Positions 26,590 to 34,859 of a stretch of DNA of 64,000 bases are shown in pieces. Within the stretch, counting starts at the first letter, position 1. Each line of letters opens with the position of its first letter. Where the stretch lies: contig MSXO01000020.1 in NCBI GenBank assembly GCA_002083615.1, forward strand, positions 73,588 through 137,587, in the 5' to 3' direction. The translations under genes and the position numbers were made by a program. This DNA comes from Proteobacteria bacterium ST_bin11. GTDB lineage: Bacteria; Pseudomonadota; Gammaproteobacteria; Methylococcales; Methylomonadaceae. The notes beneath the pieces were generated by a model. The model saw nothing but the letters and a program-made list of their open reading frames with translations. It did not search any database and was not told the DNA's origin.

Positions 26590-27094
26590 AATCAGCGAAT
26601 TCGTCGCCTTCCGTTTCAAGGTCAATCTGTACAACAGCGATCAGAGCAGCCTGTTGTGCAGCGGCTATTTCAGCGAAGTGACCGGCTTCGAAGCGACGAT
26701 GGAACCTAAGGTCATCAACGAGGGCGGCCACAATTGGGGCGAACATCACCGCTCCGGGCCGACTAAATTCGCGCCGATTATTTTGAAACGCGGCGTCACC
26801 GACATCAACGATTTGTGGTCCTGGTTCGACATCACTACCAGCCAAGCCAACTACGGCTACCGCCTGAGCGGCGAGATTATCGTGTTCGGCAATCCCAGCG
26901 TTAGCGGCGGCAACGTCACCGATAACGCGGTGCTGGTTTGGAAACTCAGCGGGGTGTTGCCGACCAAATTCAAAGGTCCAGATTTGTCCGCCACCGCCAG
27001 CCAGGTAGCCATAGAAGAACTACATCTGGTGCATCAAGGTCTAGAATTGCAAAGGCCGGCTCCAACCAGCACGCAAGGCAGGGGGGCGGCATGA
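26582..27094 (+). CDS. eCIS inner tube protein (second copy, Afp5-like)
   Basis: A 170-residue gp19-like tube protein. Shared features with the first tube are FRFKVNLYNSDQSSLLCSGY, FSEVTGFEATMEPKVINEGG, LKRGVTDINDLWSWFDI and EELHLVHQGLEL. In Afp/PVC such a second tube gene forms the tube-initiator ring at the baseplate, and I infer that here. I chose the ATG at 26582; it overlaps the preceding stop. The next gene also overlaps (ATGA at 27091). Confidence 0.9.
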   Translation: MAEISEFVAFRFKVNLYNSDQSSLLCSGYFSEVTGFEATMEPKVINEGGHNWGEHHRSGPTKFAPIILKRGVTDINDLWSWFDITTSQANYGYRLSGEIIVFGNPSVSGGNVTDNAVLVWKLSGVLPTKFKGPDLSATASQVAIEELHLVHQGLELQRPAPTSTQGRGAA

Positions 27095-28346
27095 TAGCCA
27101 TAGAACGCGGCAAACTGATCCCGGTCAACGGCGACAACGACAGTCCTGATCTGGATAACGCCATCGACGTGCAATTCAATCCGTCCAGCCTGAAAGTCAG
27201 TCTGTCGAACACCTTGAAAGAAAACGCTCGCAACGGCAATAGCCGCGCCGCGCAGTTTGTCGATAAGAGCTCGTCCAACTCTGACCATAGAACTGATTTT
27301 CGACACGACGTATATCGAAGCGCCCGGCGGCGGACAGGGCGGCGGGCAGACCGCCAGCAATGCCGGCAGCAACAGCAGCTCCAAGAAAGCCATCGAGCAG
27401 GGCTCGGACGTGCGGCTGGAGACCAAGAAAATCGCCGATACCTTTATTAAGCCGGTGGCCGAGGGCGATAAATTGAAAGCGCCGAAACGCTGCCTGTTTC
27501 AATGGGGCGCCTTCGAGTTTCTGGGCCTTGGTGCAAAGCTTCGACGAAACCCTGGATTTCTTTTCCCCGGAAGGCCGACCGCTGCGCGCCACCGTGTCCT
27601 TAAAGCTCAGCGAGGACCGTTACCAGTTTCGGAATCGGGCCGTCGAACAAGCCGCCCGTAATACCCCCAGCCTGAGTTCGACCGGTGCCGGCCCGCTAGG
27701 CGGTTCGGACCAGAGCGCCGCGCCGGTGCCCGGCGGCAGCGGCGAAGGGGCCGGCAATTGGCGGGATACTTCACTATTTAACGGCATAGAGTCGCCCAGA
27801 ATGCCGTCGCTTTCGGTGGTGGCGGTGCCTAGCCTGAGTCTGAGTGCTTCGGTAGGGATTAGTGGCGGAGTGGGGTTTGGCTTAAATGCTGGCGTCAATA
27901 TCCGTGGTGGTATCAGCGCCAATGTTTCGGCAAGCTTGTCTGCTTCGGTCAGTGTCGGTGGTAGTTTTGTCGGCGGTTCGACCAATAGTGCCGGCGTGGC
28001 AAAAGCCACGCAGCAGGCGGTGCCACCGGCAAGTCCTGCTTTTAAATTCGGCAATTCCGCCAGTCTGGGAACCGGCATAGAAGGTGCATTCAATCCGGCT
28101 GGAAACAAGGGCAGTATGAATGCCGCCCATATTCAAACAGGCAGTGTGTCCTTAAGACCAACAGCCCAGAATACTGGTGCTGGTGGTCAAGCCGGACCAT
28201 CCGCCCCAGCGGTGACTGGCGAGATGCCACTAGCAACAGCCGCAGCTAAGCAAGCAGGACCGGCGGCTGTGGGTCGCAAAAGCAGTGGTGTATCGGTAAG
28301 CAGTTTATTAAAAGCCGCTGCTGACAACGGCGTAGGTTTCGATTGA
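27091..28346 (+). pseudogene. CIS_tube (Afp7/Pvc7-like) baseplate protein, two frameshifts
   Basis: Joined across three frames this is about 417 residues. The first part IDVQFNPSSLKVSLSNTLKE continues in a second frame with LTIELIFDTTYIEAPGG, then in a third with VQSFDETLDFFSPEGRP and LRATVSLKLSEDRYQF. These are consecutive parts of the CIS_tube domain that links tube and spike. The frame moves by one base at 27280 (extra T after CCAAC) and again at 27528/27529 (extra T in GGCCTTGG). The region after about residue 185 is Ser/Gly/Ala-rich, and I see no LysM domain. Both lesions are single T insertions, so an assembly artefact is as likely as decay. If they are real, this essential connector would be lost. 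Confidence 0.85.
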
Positions 28347-28359
28347 GCGGGAATTAGAC

Positions 28360-28527
28360 ATGCCGGTATTGATAGACGAAGTGATTTTGGAGGTGCAAGA
28401 CGGTGTAACCGAAGTCGCCGAACAGCAACCGACTGCTCAGCAGACGCCGTTGGCGCCGGCGGAAATCGAGTTGATGCAGATGCTGGAATTGATCCGGCAG
28501 CGGCAGGAAAGGTTAAGAATTGATTGA
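28360..28527 (+). CDS. Small eCIS protein, DUF5908/Afp6-like
   Basis: A 55-residue protein starting MPVLIDEVILEVQDGV and ending with a charged helix IELMQMLELIRQRQERLRID. The 'MP-x-x-I-x-E-x-x-x-x-V' start and the size match the small DUF5908 proteins found at the Afp6/Pvc6 position. It lies 13 nt after the CIS_tube gene and before the spike genes. The role is not defined in well-studied systems. The assignment rests on position and N-terminal pattern. Confidence 0.65.
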   Translation: MPVLIDEVILEVQDGVTEVAEQQPTAQQTPLAPAEIELMQMLELIRQRQERLRID

Positions 28528-28905
28528 GAGGAGAAAGTTGAGAACACAGTTTTTATCCCCTCACCCTAGCCCTCTCCCGGAGGGAGAGGGGATTTGTACA
28601 AGGGTTTTAGGAGACTTTGAGTTGCGGAAGCGGTTTCTTCCCGTATGCCGCGCCGAGCACCGGAGCTTTTGAACGGACAAATCGGCATCCGGGCCGCCTT
28701 TTCTTTGGATACTTTCTTTTGGCGGAGCACAAATTCGCCTGGAGCGAATTTGAACAGCCGACTGGCTGGCCCGCAGGGCGAAAACCAAGGACGGTTTTCG
28801 TAGCGAAAGTATCTCGCCTGTCGGTCCGCGAACCGACATTAGAAAAACCGTCGCGTTAGCGACTCAAAAATAAATAAATAAACAACAACAAATAAAAACA
28901 ACACT
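28528..28905. repeat. Hairpin-rich repeat spacer inside the eCIS cluster (copy 1)
   Basis: This 378-nt spacer interrupts an otherwise tight gene run. It holds CCCTCTCCC-GGA-GGGAGAGGG (28570-28590, perfect 9-bp stem), GATACTTTC paired with GAAAGTATC about 100 nt later, CAAATTCGC/GCGAATTTG, and TGTCGGT/ACCGACA with GTCGC/GCGAC near 28818-28863. Segment 28810-28863 recurs at 40243-40296 with few changes. It codes for nothing that I can support. The next gene starts after an AT-rich run with no good ribosome site. Confidence 0.8.
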
Positions 28906-29952
28906 ATGCCCGAAACCGCCTTCACCAGCTCCCGCCCAACGATCAAGATCGACGGCGAACAACGCGATGACCTGCAGCAGGCCTTGCTGGCGATGCAAGT
29001 CAATCTGCCCTTGCACGGCAGCGCGCATGCCGAATTGCAGCTGTCTAATTGGGGTAGGCCGGAAGGCGGGCAAGATCCTGACTTTGCCTTGAACGACATA
29101 GCCTTGGGTGCTGGCGTCGAGATCGAAATGGGCAGCGACACCCCGCAACACCTGTTCAGCGGCGAGATTACTGCCATCGAGGAAAGCTACGGCGAAGGCG
29201 CACCCAATATCGCACTGCTGTTGCAGGACAAACTACATCGACTGGCGCGCAGCCGGCATAACCGCAGTTTCGAGGATCTAAGCCCGGACGATTTGGTGCA
29301 AGCCATCGCCGGCGAGGCGGGCATGCAAACGGATGCGTCACTATCTAATATCACCGCCACCTGGCATCAACTCAACGAAAGCGATCTGGCCTTTCTGCTG
29401 CGCATCGGCAGCCGCTTCGATATAGCCGTGCGCTTGGAGGGGAATACCCTGCGGGCAAAAGTTGAGGAGAGCGATCCGAACCCGGTTGAACTCAGCGCCC
29501 AGGACAGTGCCTTGAAAGTGCGGTTAATCGCCGATTTAAACCATCAACCGCTCAGCAGCCAAGTCAACGGCTTTAACCTGGCTACTGCCGAATCAGTGGA
29601 TTTCAGTGCTGACGTGCTGACGCCTGCAGCCAGCGGCACCAGTGCGGCGGCGGCTTTAGGCAAGCTGAGCTGGCCCGGCCCGGAAATCGTCCCGCAGCCG
29701 TTTCCCGGCACCAGCAGCGAAGCTGAAGCGTATGCCAAGGCCGCTTTCAAACGCCAAGCCAAACGCTTTATTCAAGGCGAGATTATTTGCCAAGGCGAAG
29801 CGACTTTAAAACCTGGCCGGGAGATCGAGTTGGACGGCGTGTCGCCTCGGCTGAAAGGCCGCTACCAGATTGTGCATTGCGTGCATCGTTTCGATAACAA
29901 CAGCGGCTTTGAAACCCTTCTCAAAGTCAACAAAGGCGGGTGGCAATCATGA
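28906..29952 (+). CDS. Spike base/hub protein, phage gpD / VgrG N-terminal half
   Basis: A 348-residue protein of the phage late-control D family, equivalent to the gp27-like half of VgrG/Afp8. It contains LQQALLAMQVNLPLHGSAHA, the HLFSGEITAIEES strand, LHRLARSRHNRSFEDLSPDD, GFNLATAESVDFSADVL and the C-terminal GRYQIVHCVHRFDNNSGFET. It forms the threefold-to-sixfold adaptor beneath the tube. The tip half is a separate gene that overlaps its stop (ATGA at 29949), so the spike is split over two genes. Confidence 0.9.
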   Translation: MPETAFTSSRPTIKIDGEQRDDLQQALLAMQVNLPLHGSAHAELQLSNWGRPEGGQDPDFALNDIALGAGVEIEMGSDTPQHLFSGEITAIEESYGEGAPNIALLLQDKLHRLARSRHNRSFEDLSPDDLVQAIAGEAGMQTDASLSNITATWHQLNESDLAFLLRIGSRFDIAVRLEGNTLRAKVEESDPNPVELSAQDSALKVRLIADLNHQPLSSQVNGFNLATAESVDFSADVLTPAASGTSAAAALGKLSWPGPEIVPQPFPGTSSEAEAYAKAAFKRQAKRFIQGEIICQGEATLKPGREIELDGVSPRLKGRYQIVHCVHRFDNNSGFETLLKVNKGGWQS

Positions 29953-30590
29953 ACAGTCACGCCTTGGGTAATCTGCACAGTTTGCAACTCGGGCAAGTCA
30001 CCGATAACGCCGACCCGGATAGCCGTGGCCGTATCAAAGTGCGTTTGCTGGCGACGCAGATGGAATTATGGGCGGGCGTCGTCGCGCCGTCCGCCGGTCA
30101 GGGGTACGGTGCTAGTTTCGTGCCGCGCCTGGAAGAAATCGTGGTGCTGGCGTTCATCACTCCGGAAATGCCGTTGGTGCTGGGCAGTGTTTGGGCCGGT
30201 AGCGGCAGCGTGCCGGCAGAGGCCGACCCGCAAGAAGATCATTACGTAATCCGCACCCCTCAGGAAACGGTGTTGGATTTCGACGACGGTAACGGCCCGA
30301 AGGTGGAATTGCGTACCCGCTCCGGTTACAAAATTTCGATAGACGAAGCCGGCGGCGGGGAAATCGTTATCGAGCGCGCCGACCAGAGCGTTACGCTCAA
30401 CAGCAGCGGTATTGCGGTGCGCAGCAGCGGCAGCGTCACGGTAGATGCCAGCACGGTCAACATTAACGCCAGCATGGTGACGGTGAATGCCAGCATGTCC
30501 AAGTTCAGCGGCGTGGTGCAAGCCGATACGGTGATCGCCACTTCGGTGGTGGGCAGTTCTTACACGCCGGGTGCCGGCAACATTTGGTAA
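29949..30590 (+). CDS. Spike protein, phage gpV / VgrG C-terminal half
   Basis: A 213-residue protein with the gp5-type OB domain: LGQVTDNADPDSRGRIKVRL, LWAGVVAPSAGQGYGASFVP, and EEIVVLAFITPEMPLVLGSVW. After this comes a beta-helix-like tail with short repeats (VTVDASTVNINASMVTVNAS), typical of needle-shaped spikes. The lysozyme domain of T4 gp5 is absent. No separate PAAR tip protein is recognised in the cluster. Start ATG at 29949 overlaps the previous stop. Confidence 0.92.
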   Translation: MNSHALGNLHSLQLGQVTDNADPDSRGRIKVRLLATQMELWAGVVAPSAGQGYGASFVPRLEEIVVLAFITPEMPLVLGSVWAGSGSVPAEADPQEDHYVIRTPQETVLDFDDGNGPKVELRTRSGYKISIDEAGGGEIVIERADQSVTLNSSGIAVRSSGSVTVDASTVNINASMVTVNASMSKFSGVVQADTVIATSVVGSSYTPGAGNIW

Positions 30591-30596
30591 GGGATT

Positions 30597-32261
30597 ATGA
30601 AAGTAGAGCAGGCTCTGCATCCGCTTAAGTTGAAACCGCCGTTTTATAAAGAGGGCGGACAATGCGGATTGCATCGTTATCTGGATGCGGAGTTTATTAA
30701 TCGCTTCAAGCAGGACATGCAGCGTCGCCAATTCGATCTGCCGCAGTTCAGCGCCTGGCAGCAGGAAGAGCGCCACAGCCGTCATGGCCAACAGCCGGTG
30801 CTGCGGTTACCGCTGCATCGGGCTTTTCATATTGTCAGTTGCGAAGTGGTTTGCGACCGCTTCGGCGAGCCGGCACTGGATCCGCAGAAAATCAGCTCGG
30901 CGGGCTTCGTGATCCGCCGGCTCAGTGGTGGTCGCGAGCAGGCCTGGATGCTGGAAGACGGCGAAGCTTTGGGCTGGCAGGACGCGCCTAGCGAGCTGCG
31001 CGACCCTGATCTGCATCGCCGGCTGTGCGCCAACGGCGTGCTGCACAAGCAAGATGATCAGGCGGCCTATAGCGGCGAGGAAGTGCATCCCTTGCATGTG
31101 TTAAAAACCAGCGACGCCAACCGTAAAACCCACACGCTGTTGTTCGGTTATTTGCCGCTCGGCGGTTTTTATTATCTGCGCGATGTCAGCCAGGCGTTTG
31201 ATAGTACCGATCAAGCGCAAACCGCCAGCATCGCGGCGGCGATGTTGCCGTGGCCGTTCGGTTATCGGCAACCGCTAAATCAAACCTGGCTAAACGAACA
31301 CAGTAAGCCGTTTGCGCAAGGCCTGCCCAGCAAAGGCTTTTTTGAACTGCTGAGAATGCTGGTCAACCGTTATCACCTCGGCGAAGCCGGCATTGCCGAG
31401 AATGCCGCGCTGGAAAATAAGTCGCAGCAATTGTGGCTCTACGATGAAGCCAAACTGCCGGCGGGTTTGCAAGGCCAAGCCTACACCGAAACCAGCCAGG
31501 GCTTGTTCGCCCCGTATCGGCAACAAACCCTTTATAGCTATCTGCAAGCCTGTTTTGCGCTTGGCGGCGATAACCCGCTGGTGCGTTGGCTGATTCAACA
31601 AGAACAGGCGATAGACGCGGTCGGCGGCTTGGGCAAACTAGCGGCATTACCAGCCTTGCCCAATGCCAACGGCGTCGGCAATCTCAATCTGACACTGTTG
31701 CTGCTGTCCGCTGACGCCCAGGAAATTCGAGTGTTGCTGGGCCAGCGCCTCAGCGATCAGGCGCTGAGCAAGGTCAAGGAAATCCCCTTACCCAAGTTCG
31801 CGCAAAATGCCGGCGACGTTTATCAAGTGGTGGCTTTCGTGCGCGCCAAAAACCAGCAGGGTCAGGAACAGATTCAATGGGCCAATGCCGACACCCGCAG
31901 CATTCAATTCCGGGTCGCCGCGCCCTTCGATCCGGATGCCAGCCGACCGGCCTTGATCCAGATGCCGTCGTTGGCCGATCTGCGCCGCGGGCTCGCCAAA
32001 GGTGCGGCAATGATTACACCGGCTGATACCTTCGATTTAATGAACAAACTGAAATTGAACAAAGGCGCCAGCGAAGACACGGTAAAAGACACATCCGGGC
32101 CGGACTTTGGGATTCAGTGGATTTGTTCGTTCAGCCTGCCGGTGATTACGCTGGTGGCGATGATTTTGCTGATGATCATGATCTCGTTGCTCAATATCGT
32201 ATTTTTCTGGTTGCCGTGGGTACGTATTTGCCTGCCGTTTCCAAAGATTAAGGGAGGTTGA
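30597..32261 (+). CDS. eCIS-associated protein with C-terminal membrane segment
   Basis: A 554-residue protein without a domain I can name. The first 480 residues are soluble and helix-rich. The last 50 include SFSLPVITLVAMILLMIMIS and LLNIVFFWLPWVRICLPFP, one or two strong membrane helices just before the end. Genes of this form occur between spike and gp25-like genes in several eCIS loci. Membrane attachment of the particle is a reasonable inference, since membrane-linked CIS are known in cyanobacteria and Streptomyces, but homology to those anchors cannot be shown here. It starts 6 nt after the spike gene. Confidence 0.6.
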   Translation: MKVEQALHPLKLKPPFYKEGGQCGLHRYLDAEFINRFKQDMQRRQFDLPQFSAWQQEERHSRHGQQPVLRLPLHRAFHIVSCEVVCDRFGEPALDPQKISSAGFVIRRLSGGREQAWMLEDGEALGWQDAPSELRDPDLHRRLCANGVLHKQDDQAAYSGEEVHPLHVLKTSDANRKTHTLLFGYLPLGGFYYLRDVSQAFDSTDQAQTASIAAAMLPWPFGYRQPLNQTWLNEHSKPFAQGLPSKGFFELLRMLVNRYHLGEAGIAENAALENKSQQLWLYDEAKLPAGLQGQAYTETSQGLFAPYRQQTLYSYLQACFALGGDNPLVRWLIQQEQAIDAVGGLGKLAALPALPNANGVGNLNLTLLLLSADAQEIRVLLGQRLSDQALSKVKEIPLPKFAQNAGDVYQVVAFVRAKNQQGQEQIQWANADTRSIQFRVAAPFDPDASRPALIQMPSLADLRRGLAKGAAMITPADTFDLMNKLKLNKGASEDTVKDTSGPDFGIQWICSFSLPVITLVAMILLMIMISLLNIVFFWLPWVRICLPFPKIKGG

Positions 32262-32263
32262 GG

Positions 32264-32659
32264 ATGCGTACGCCGGTACCCGATATTTTGAGTTGGCCCC
32301 TGGGCAATATCGACGCCGATGGCCGTCTGAGCTGGACGCGCGACGACCAGAGCATTCGCGAAGTGATGTTGAACATCCTGCTGACCCGGCCTGGCGAGCG
32401 TTTGCAACGTCCGACTTTCGGTGCCGGTTTATTAAACTTCGTGCATCAACCCAATAACGAAACCACCCGGCATTTGATCGCGGGTGTGGTGCGTAAATCG
32501 CTGGAGACCTGGGAGCCTAGAGTGGAAATCGACGAAGTGCAAGTGCAGGCCAGTCCTACCAGTGTTGCCGATGTGCATATCAATATCCGCTACCGGCTGC
32601 GTAACAGTCAGCGCCCGGCGGAACTGGGATTCACGCTAAACCTGAGCCTGCCGGCTTGA
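32264..32659 (+). CDS. Baseplate wedge protein, gp25-like (Afp9-like)
   Basis: A 131-residue gp25/W-type protein that joins sheath to baseplate. It carries IDADGRLSWTRDDQSIREVM, LNILLTRPGERLQRPTFGAG and a C-terminal beta segment VADVHINIRYRLRNSQRP, the family signatures (the 'RPGER...P-x-FG-x-G' core). ATG at 32264 follows GGAGG; the frame also has an upstream TTG. It precedes the baseplate J-like gene. Confidence 0.93.
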   Translation: MRTPVPDILSWPLGNIDADGRLSWTRDDQSIREVMLNILLTRPGERLQRPTFGAGLLNFVHQPNNETTRHLIAGVVRKSLETWEPRVEIDEVQVQASPTSVADVHINIRYRLRNSQRPAELGFTLNLSLPA

Positions 32660-32678
32660 GGCTGCAAGAGAGGCCGCT

Positions 32679-34850
32679 ATGCCATTACCGGTACCGAATT
32701 TAGACGACAGACGCTTCGACGACCTAGTTGCCGAGGCCAAGGCGCGGCTGGCGAGCCATTTGCCGGAATTGACGCAGATTGCCCCCGGCGACCCTCTCAA
32801 CAGCTTCGTCGATTTGTTTGCCTGGCTGACCGAAACCATTTTGTATCGCGCCAATTTAATTCCCGAGCGCCAACGCCGGGTATTTTTAAATCTATTGCAA
32901 ATTCCGGTGCGTGCCGCCCGACCAGCCAAAGGCATCGTTAGCGTTGACGCCGGACCGACCAGCGTGTTGCCGGCGGCATTGTTGGCGGATGGCAGCCAGC
33001 TGCGGGCCGGCAAACAAATTTTGACGGCGGTTGGCGAATTGCAGCCCACCTGCCTGAGTTTGCAAGTGTTGATCAAACAGAAGCTGGAGGCTGCCGATCT
33101 GGCCGCGCTGGGGTTGACCTTGCAGGACTTGCAGGAACAGTACGGTTTGCGCAACGGTCAACGCCCGGAACCGTTTCAGCCGCGCCGCTTCGAGCCGGTT
33201 AAGGAAGTGCTGGATCTTACCGGCAGTCTGGATCGCAGCTTTTACCTGGCCTGCATAGCGCCGCGCCAATTGGAAGGCCAAATTGCCTTGCTGCGTAGCC
33301 ATCTAGCCGGCATCGCCTTTAACATTGGCATCGCGCCTGCTGACACTTTGGATGGCGAAGCGATCAACGAATTGAATCCGCGCAAGCTGATCTGGGAACT
33401 GGTGTCCACCGGCGAAGCCGGTGAAACGATTTACCTGCCTTTGGACGTGCTGGCCGACAGCTCCAAAGGCGGGCGGCAAACCGGCGTGGTGCGCTTGCGC
33501 TTACCGAAAAATCCGGCGCTGTTCCAGGCTTTTGTACCCACCGATCCGATGTTCAGCGGCGTCGGGGATAGGCCGCCGGAATTGGCCGATCAAGTCGAAG
33601 CCGGCCGAGTGGCGTTTTGGTTGCGCTTGCGTTGCCCGGAACATCCCACGTTACAACTGGGCTACCTGGCGCTGAACGCCGTCGATGTGCTTGCGCAAGC
33701 TTTGCAGCAGGATTTGCTGGTGGGCATGGGCACCGGTCAGCCGGATCAGGTGGTGGTCTTGCCGGATCAGAATATCGAGGCGGTGACCTTGCAATTGGAT
33801 GTCGAGGAAAATGGTGCCTGGGTGCGTTGGCAACAGGTGGCCTTTCTGGCCGGTCAAGCCGCAGATGCCAGAGTGTATAGGCTCAATCCGCAGTCCGGCT
33901 ATGTCTACTTTGGTGACGGTACGACCGGGCGCCGGCCGCCGTCAGGTAGCCGGATTCGTATCGCGGCTTATCTGTTTGGCGGCGGCAGCGCCGGCAATAT
34001 CCCCGCCGGCACCATCAAGGAGGTGGTCAACGGCAGCTCTCGCTATAAAATTCGCCATGAATGGTCCTTGCAAGGTGGTTTGGATGCGGAGACCGTCGAA
34101 CAAGCCGAAAAACGCATCCCGCAATTTCTGACCCATCGCAATCGGGCGGTGACCCAGCAGGATTTTAAAATCATCACCGAGGCCAATCCGCTGAATCCGG
34201 TAGCCCGCGCCGAAGTATTAGTCGGTTTTCTGCCCGGCGCCAGCATCCGCGCGGCGCGCGACGGCGTGCCGGGAGTGGTCAGCGTATTCGTGCTGCCACC
34301 GGCCGAACCGGCGTTGGGTCACACGCCCAAGCCCAATCAGGGCTTGTTGAAGGACGTGTTTGCCTATTTATTGCAGCGGACCATGGTCGGCACCGAGCTG
34401 TATGTATTAAGTCCGGAGTTTGTGCCGATTGCCGTCAGTGTAAAAGTTCAGGTGCGGGACATTGAAACCGAGCAACAAACCCTGCGCGAGGTGCAGCAGG
34501 CTTTATTGGAATATCTGTGGCCCCTGGCGCCCGGCGGCGCGCGCGGTGCTGGGTGGCCCTTGGGCGGTGCCGTGCGCGCCAACGAATTATTGACTCAAGC
34601 AGCACGGGTGGCCGGGGTGCAGGCCGTGAATAGCTTGAGTCTGTTTCAACGCGGCAGCAATGGCTGGCGCCGCTTGCCAGCCGACGAAACGATCAGCCTG
34701 ACTAAATATCAGTTGCCCGAGCTGTTGGGGGTGCGCGCTGACAGCGGTTCCGGCACGCCGGCTTTGCCGGACGGTATTGGTTTGCTGAAAGGCCAAACCC
34801 CGGACGACAGTCTGGGCGTCGCGGTGCCGGTGATTCCGGACCTTTGTTGA
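32679..34850 (+). CDS. Baseplate J-like wedge protein (Afp11-like)
   Basis: A 723-residue protein of the gpJ/gp6 class that builds the baseplate ring. It begins VPNLDDRRFDDLVAEAKARL and contains DLFAWLTETILYRANLIPER, YVYFGDGTTGRRPPSGSRIR, and LTHRNRAVTQQDFKIITEA, typical J-like motifs. It lies between the gp25-like and gpI-like genes, 19 nt and 9 nt away, which is the usual order. Confidence 0.93.
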   Translation: MPLPVPNLDDRRFDDLVAEAKARLASHLPELTQIAPGDPLNSFVDLFAWLTETILYRANLIPERQRRVFLNLLQIPVRAARPAKGIVSVDAGPTSVLPAALLADGSQLRAGKQILTAVGELQPTCLSLQVLIKQKLEAADLAALGLTLQDLQEQYGLRNGQRPEPFQPRRFEPVKEVLDLTGSLDRSFYLACIAPRQLEGQIALLRSHLAGIAFNIGIAPADTLDGEAINELNPRKLIWELVSTGEAGETIYLPLDVLADSSKGGRQTGVVRLRLPKNPALFQAFVPTDPMFSGVGDRPPELADQVEAGRVAFWLRLRCPEHPTLQLGYLALNAVDVLAQALQQDLLVGMGTGQPDQVVVLPDQNIEAVTLQLDVEENGAWVRWQQVAFLAGQAADARVYRLNPQSGYVYFGDGTTGRRPPSGSRIRIAAYLFGGGSAGNIPAGTIKEVVNGSSRYKIRHEWSLQGGLDAETVEQAEKRIPQFLTHRNRAVTQQDFKIITEANPLNPVARAEVLVGFLPGASIRAARDGVPGVVSVFVLPPAEPALGHTPKPNQGLLKDVFAYLLQRTMVGTELYVLSPEFVPIAVSVKVQVRDIETEQQTLREVQQALLEYLWPLAPGGARGAGWPLGGAVRANELLTQAARVAGVQAVNSLSLFQRGSNGWRRLPADETISLTKYQLPELLGVRADSGSGTPALPDGIGLLKGQTPDDSLGVAVPVIPDLC

Positions 34851-34859
34851 GAGCTAGCC

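Noticed and set aside
27091..28346. Programmed ribosomal frameshifting in the CIS_tube gene
   Set aside because: Two separate +1 shifts would be needed, with no slippery heptamer, stop-codon site or downstream structure visible. Single-base insertion (error or mutation) is simpler.
28617..28859. 80-codon plus-strand frame in the spacer
   Set aside because: It lies wholly within the hairpin repeat, and its residues follow the repeat sequence. No ribosome site.
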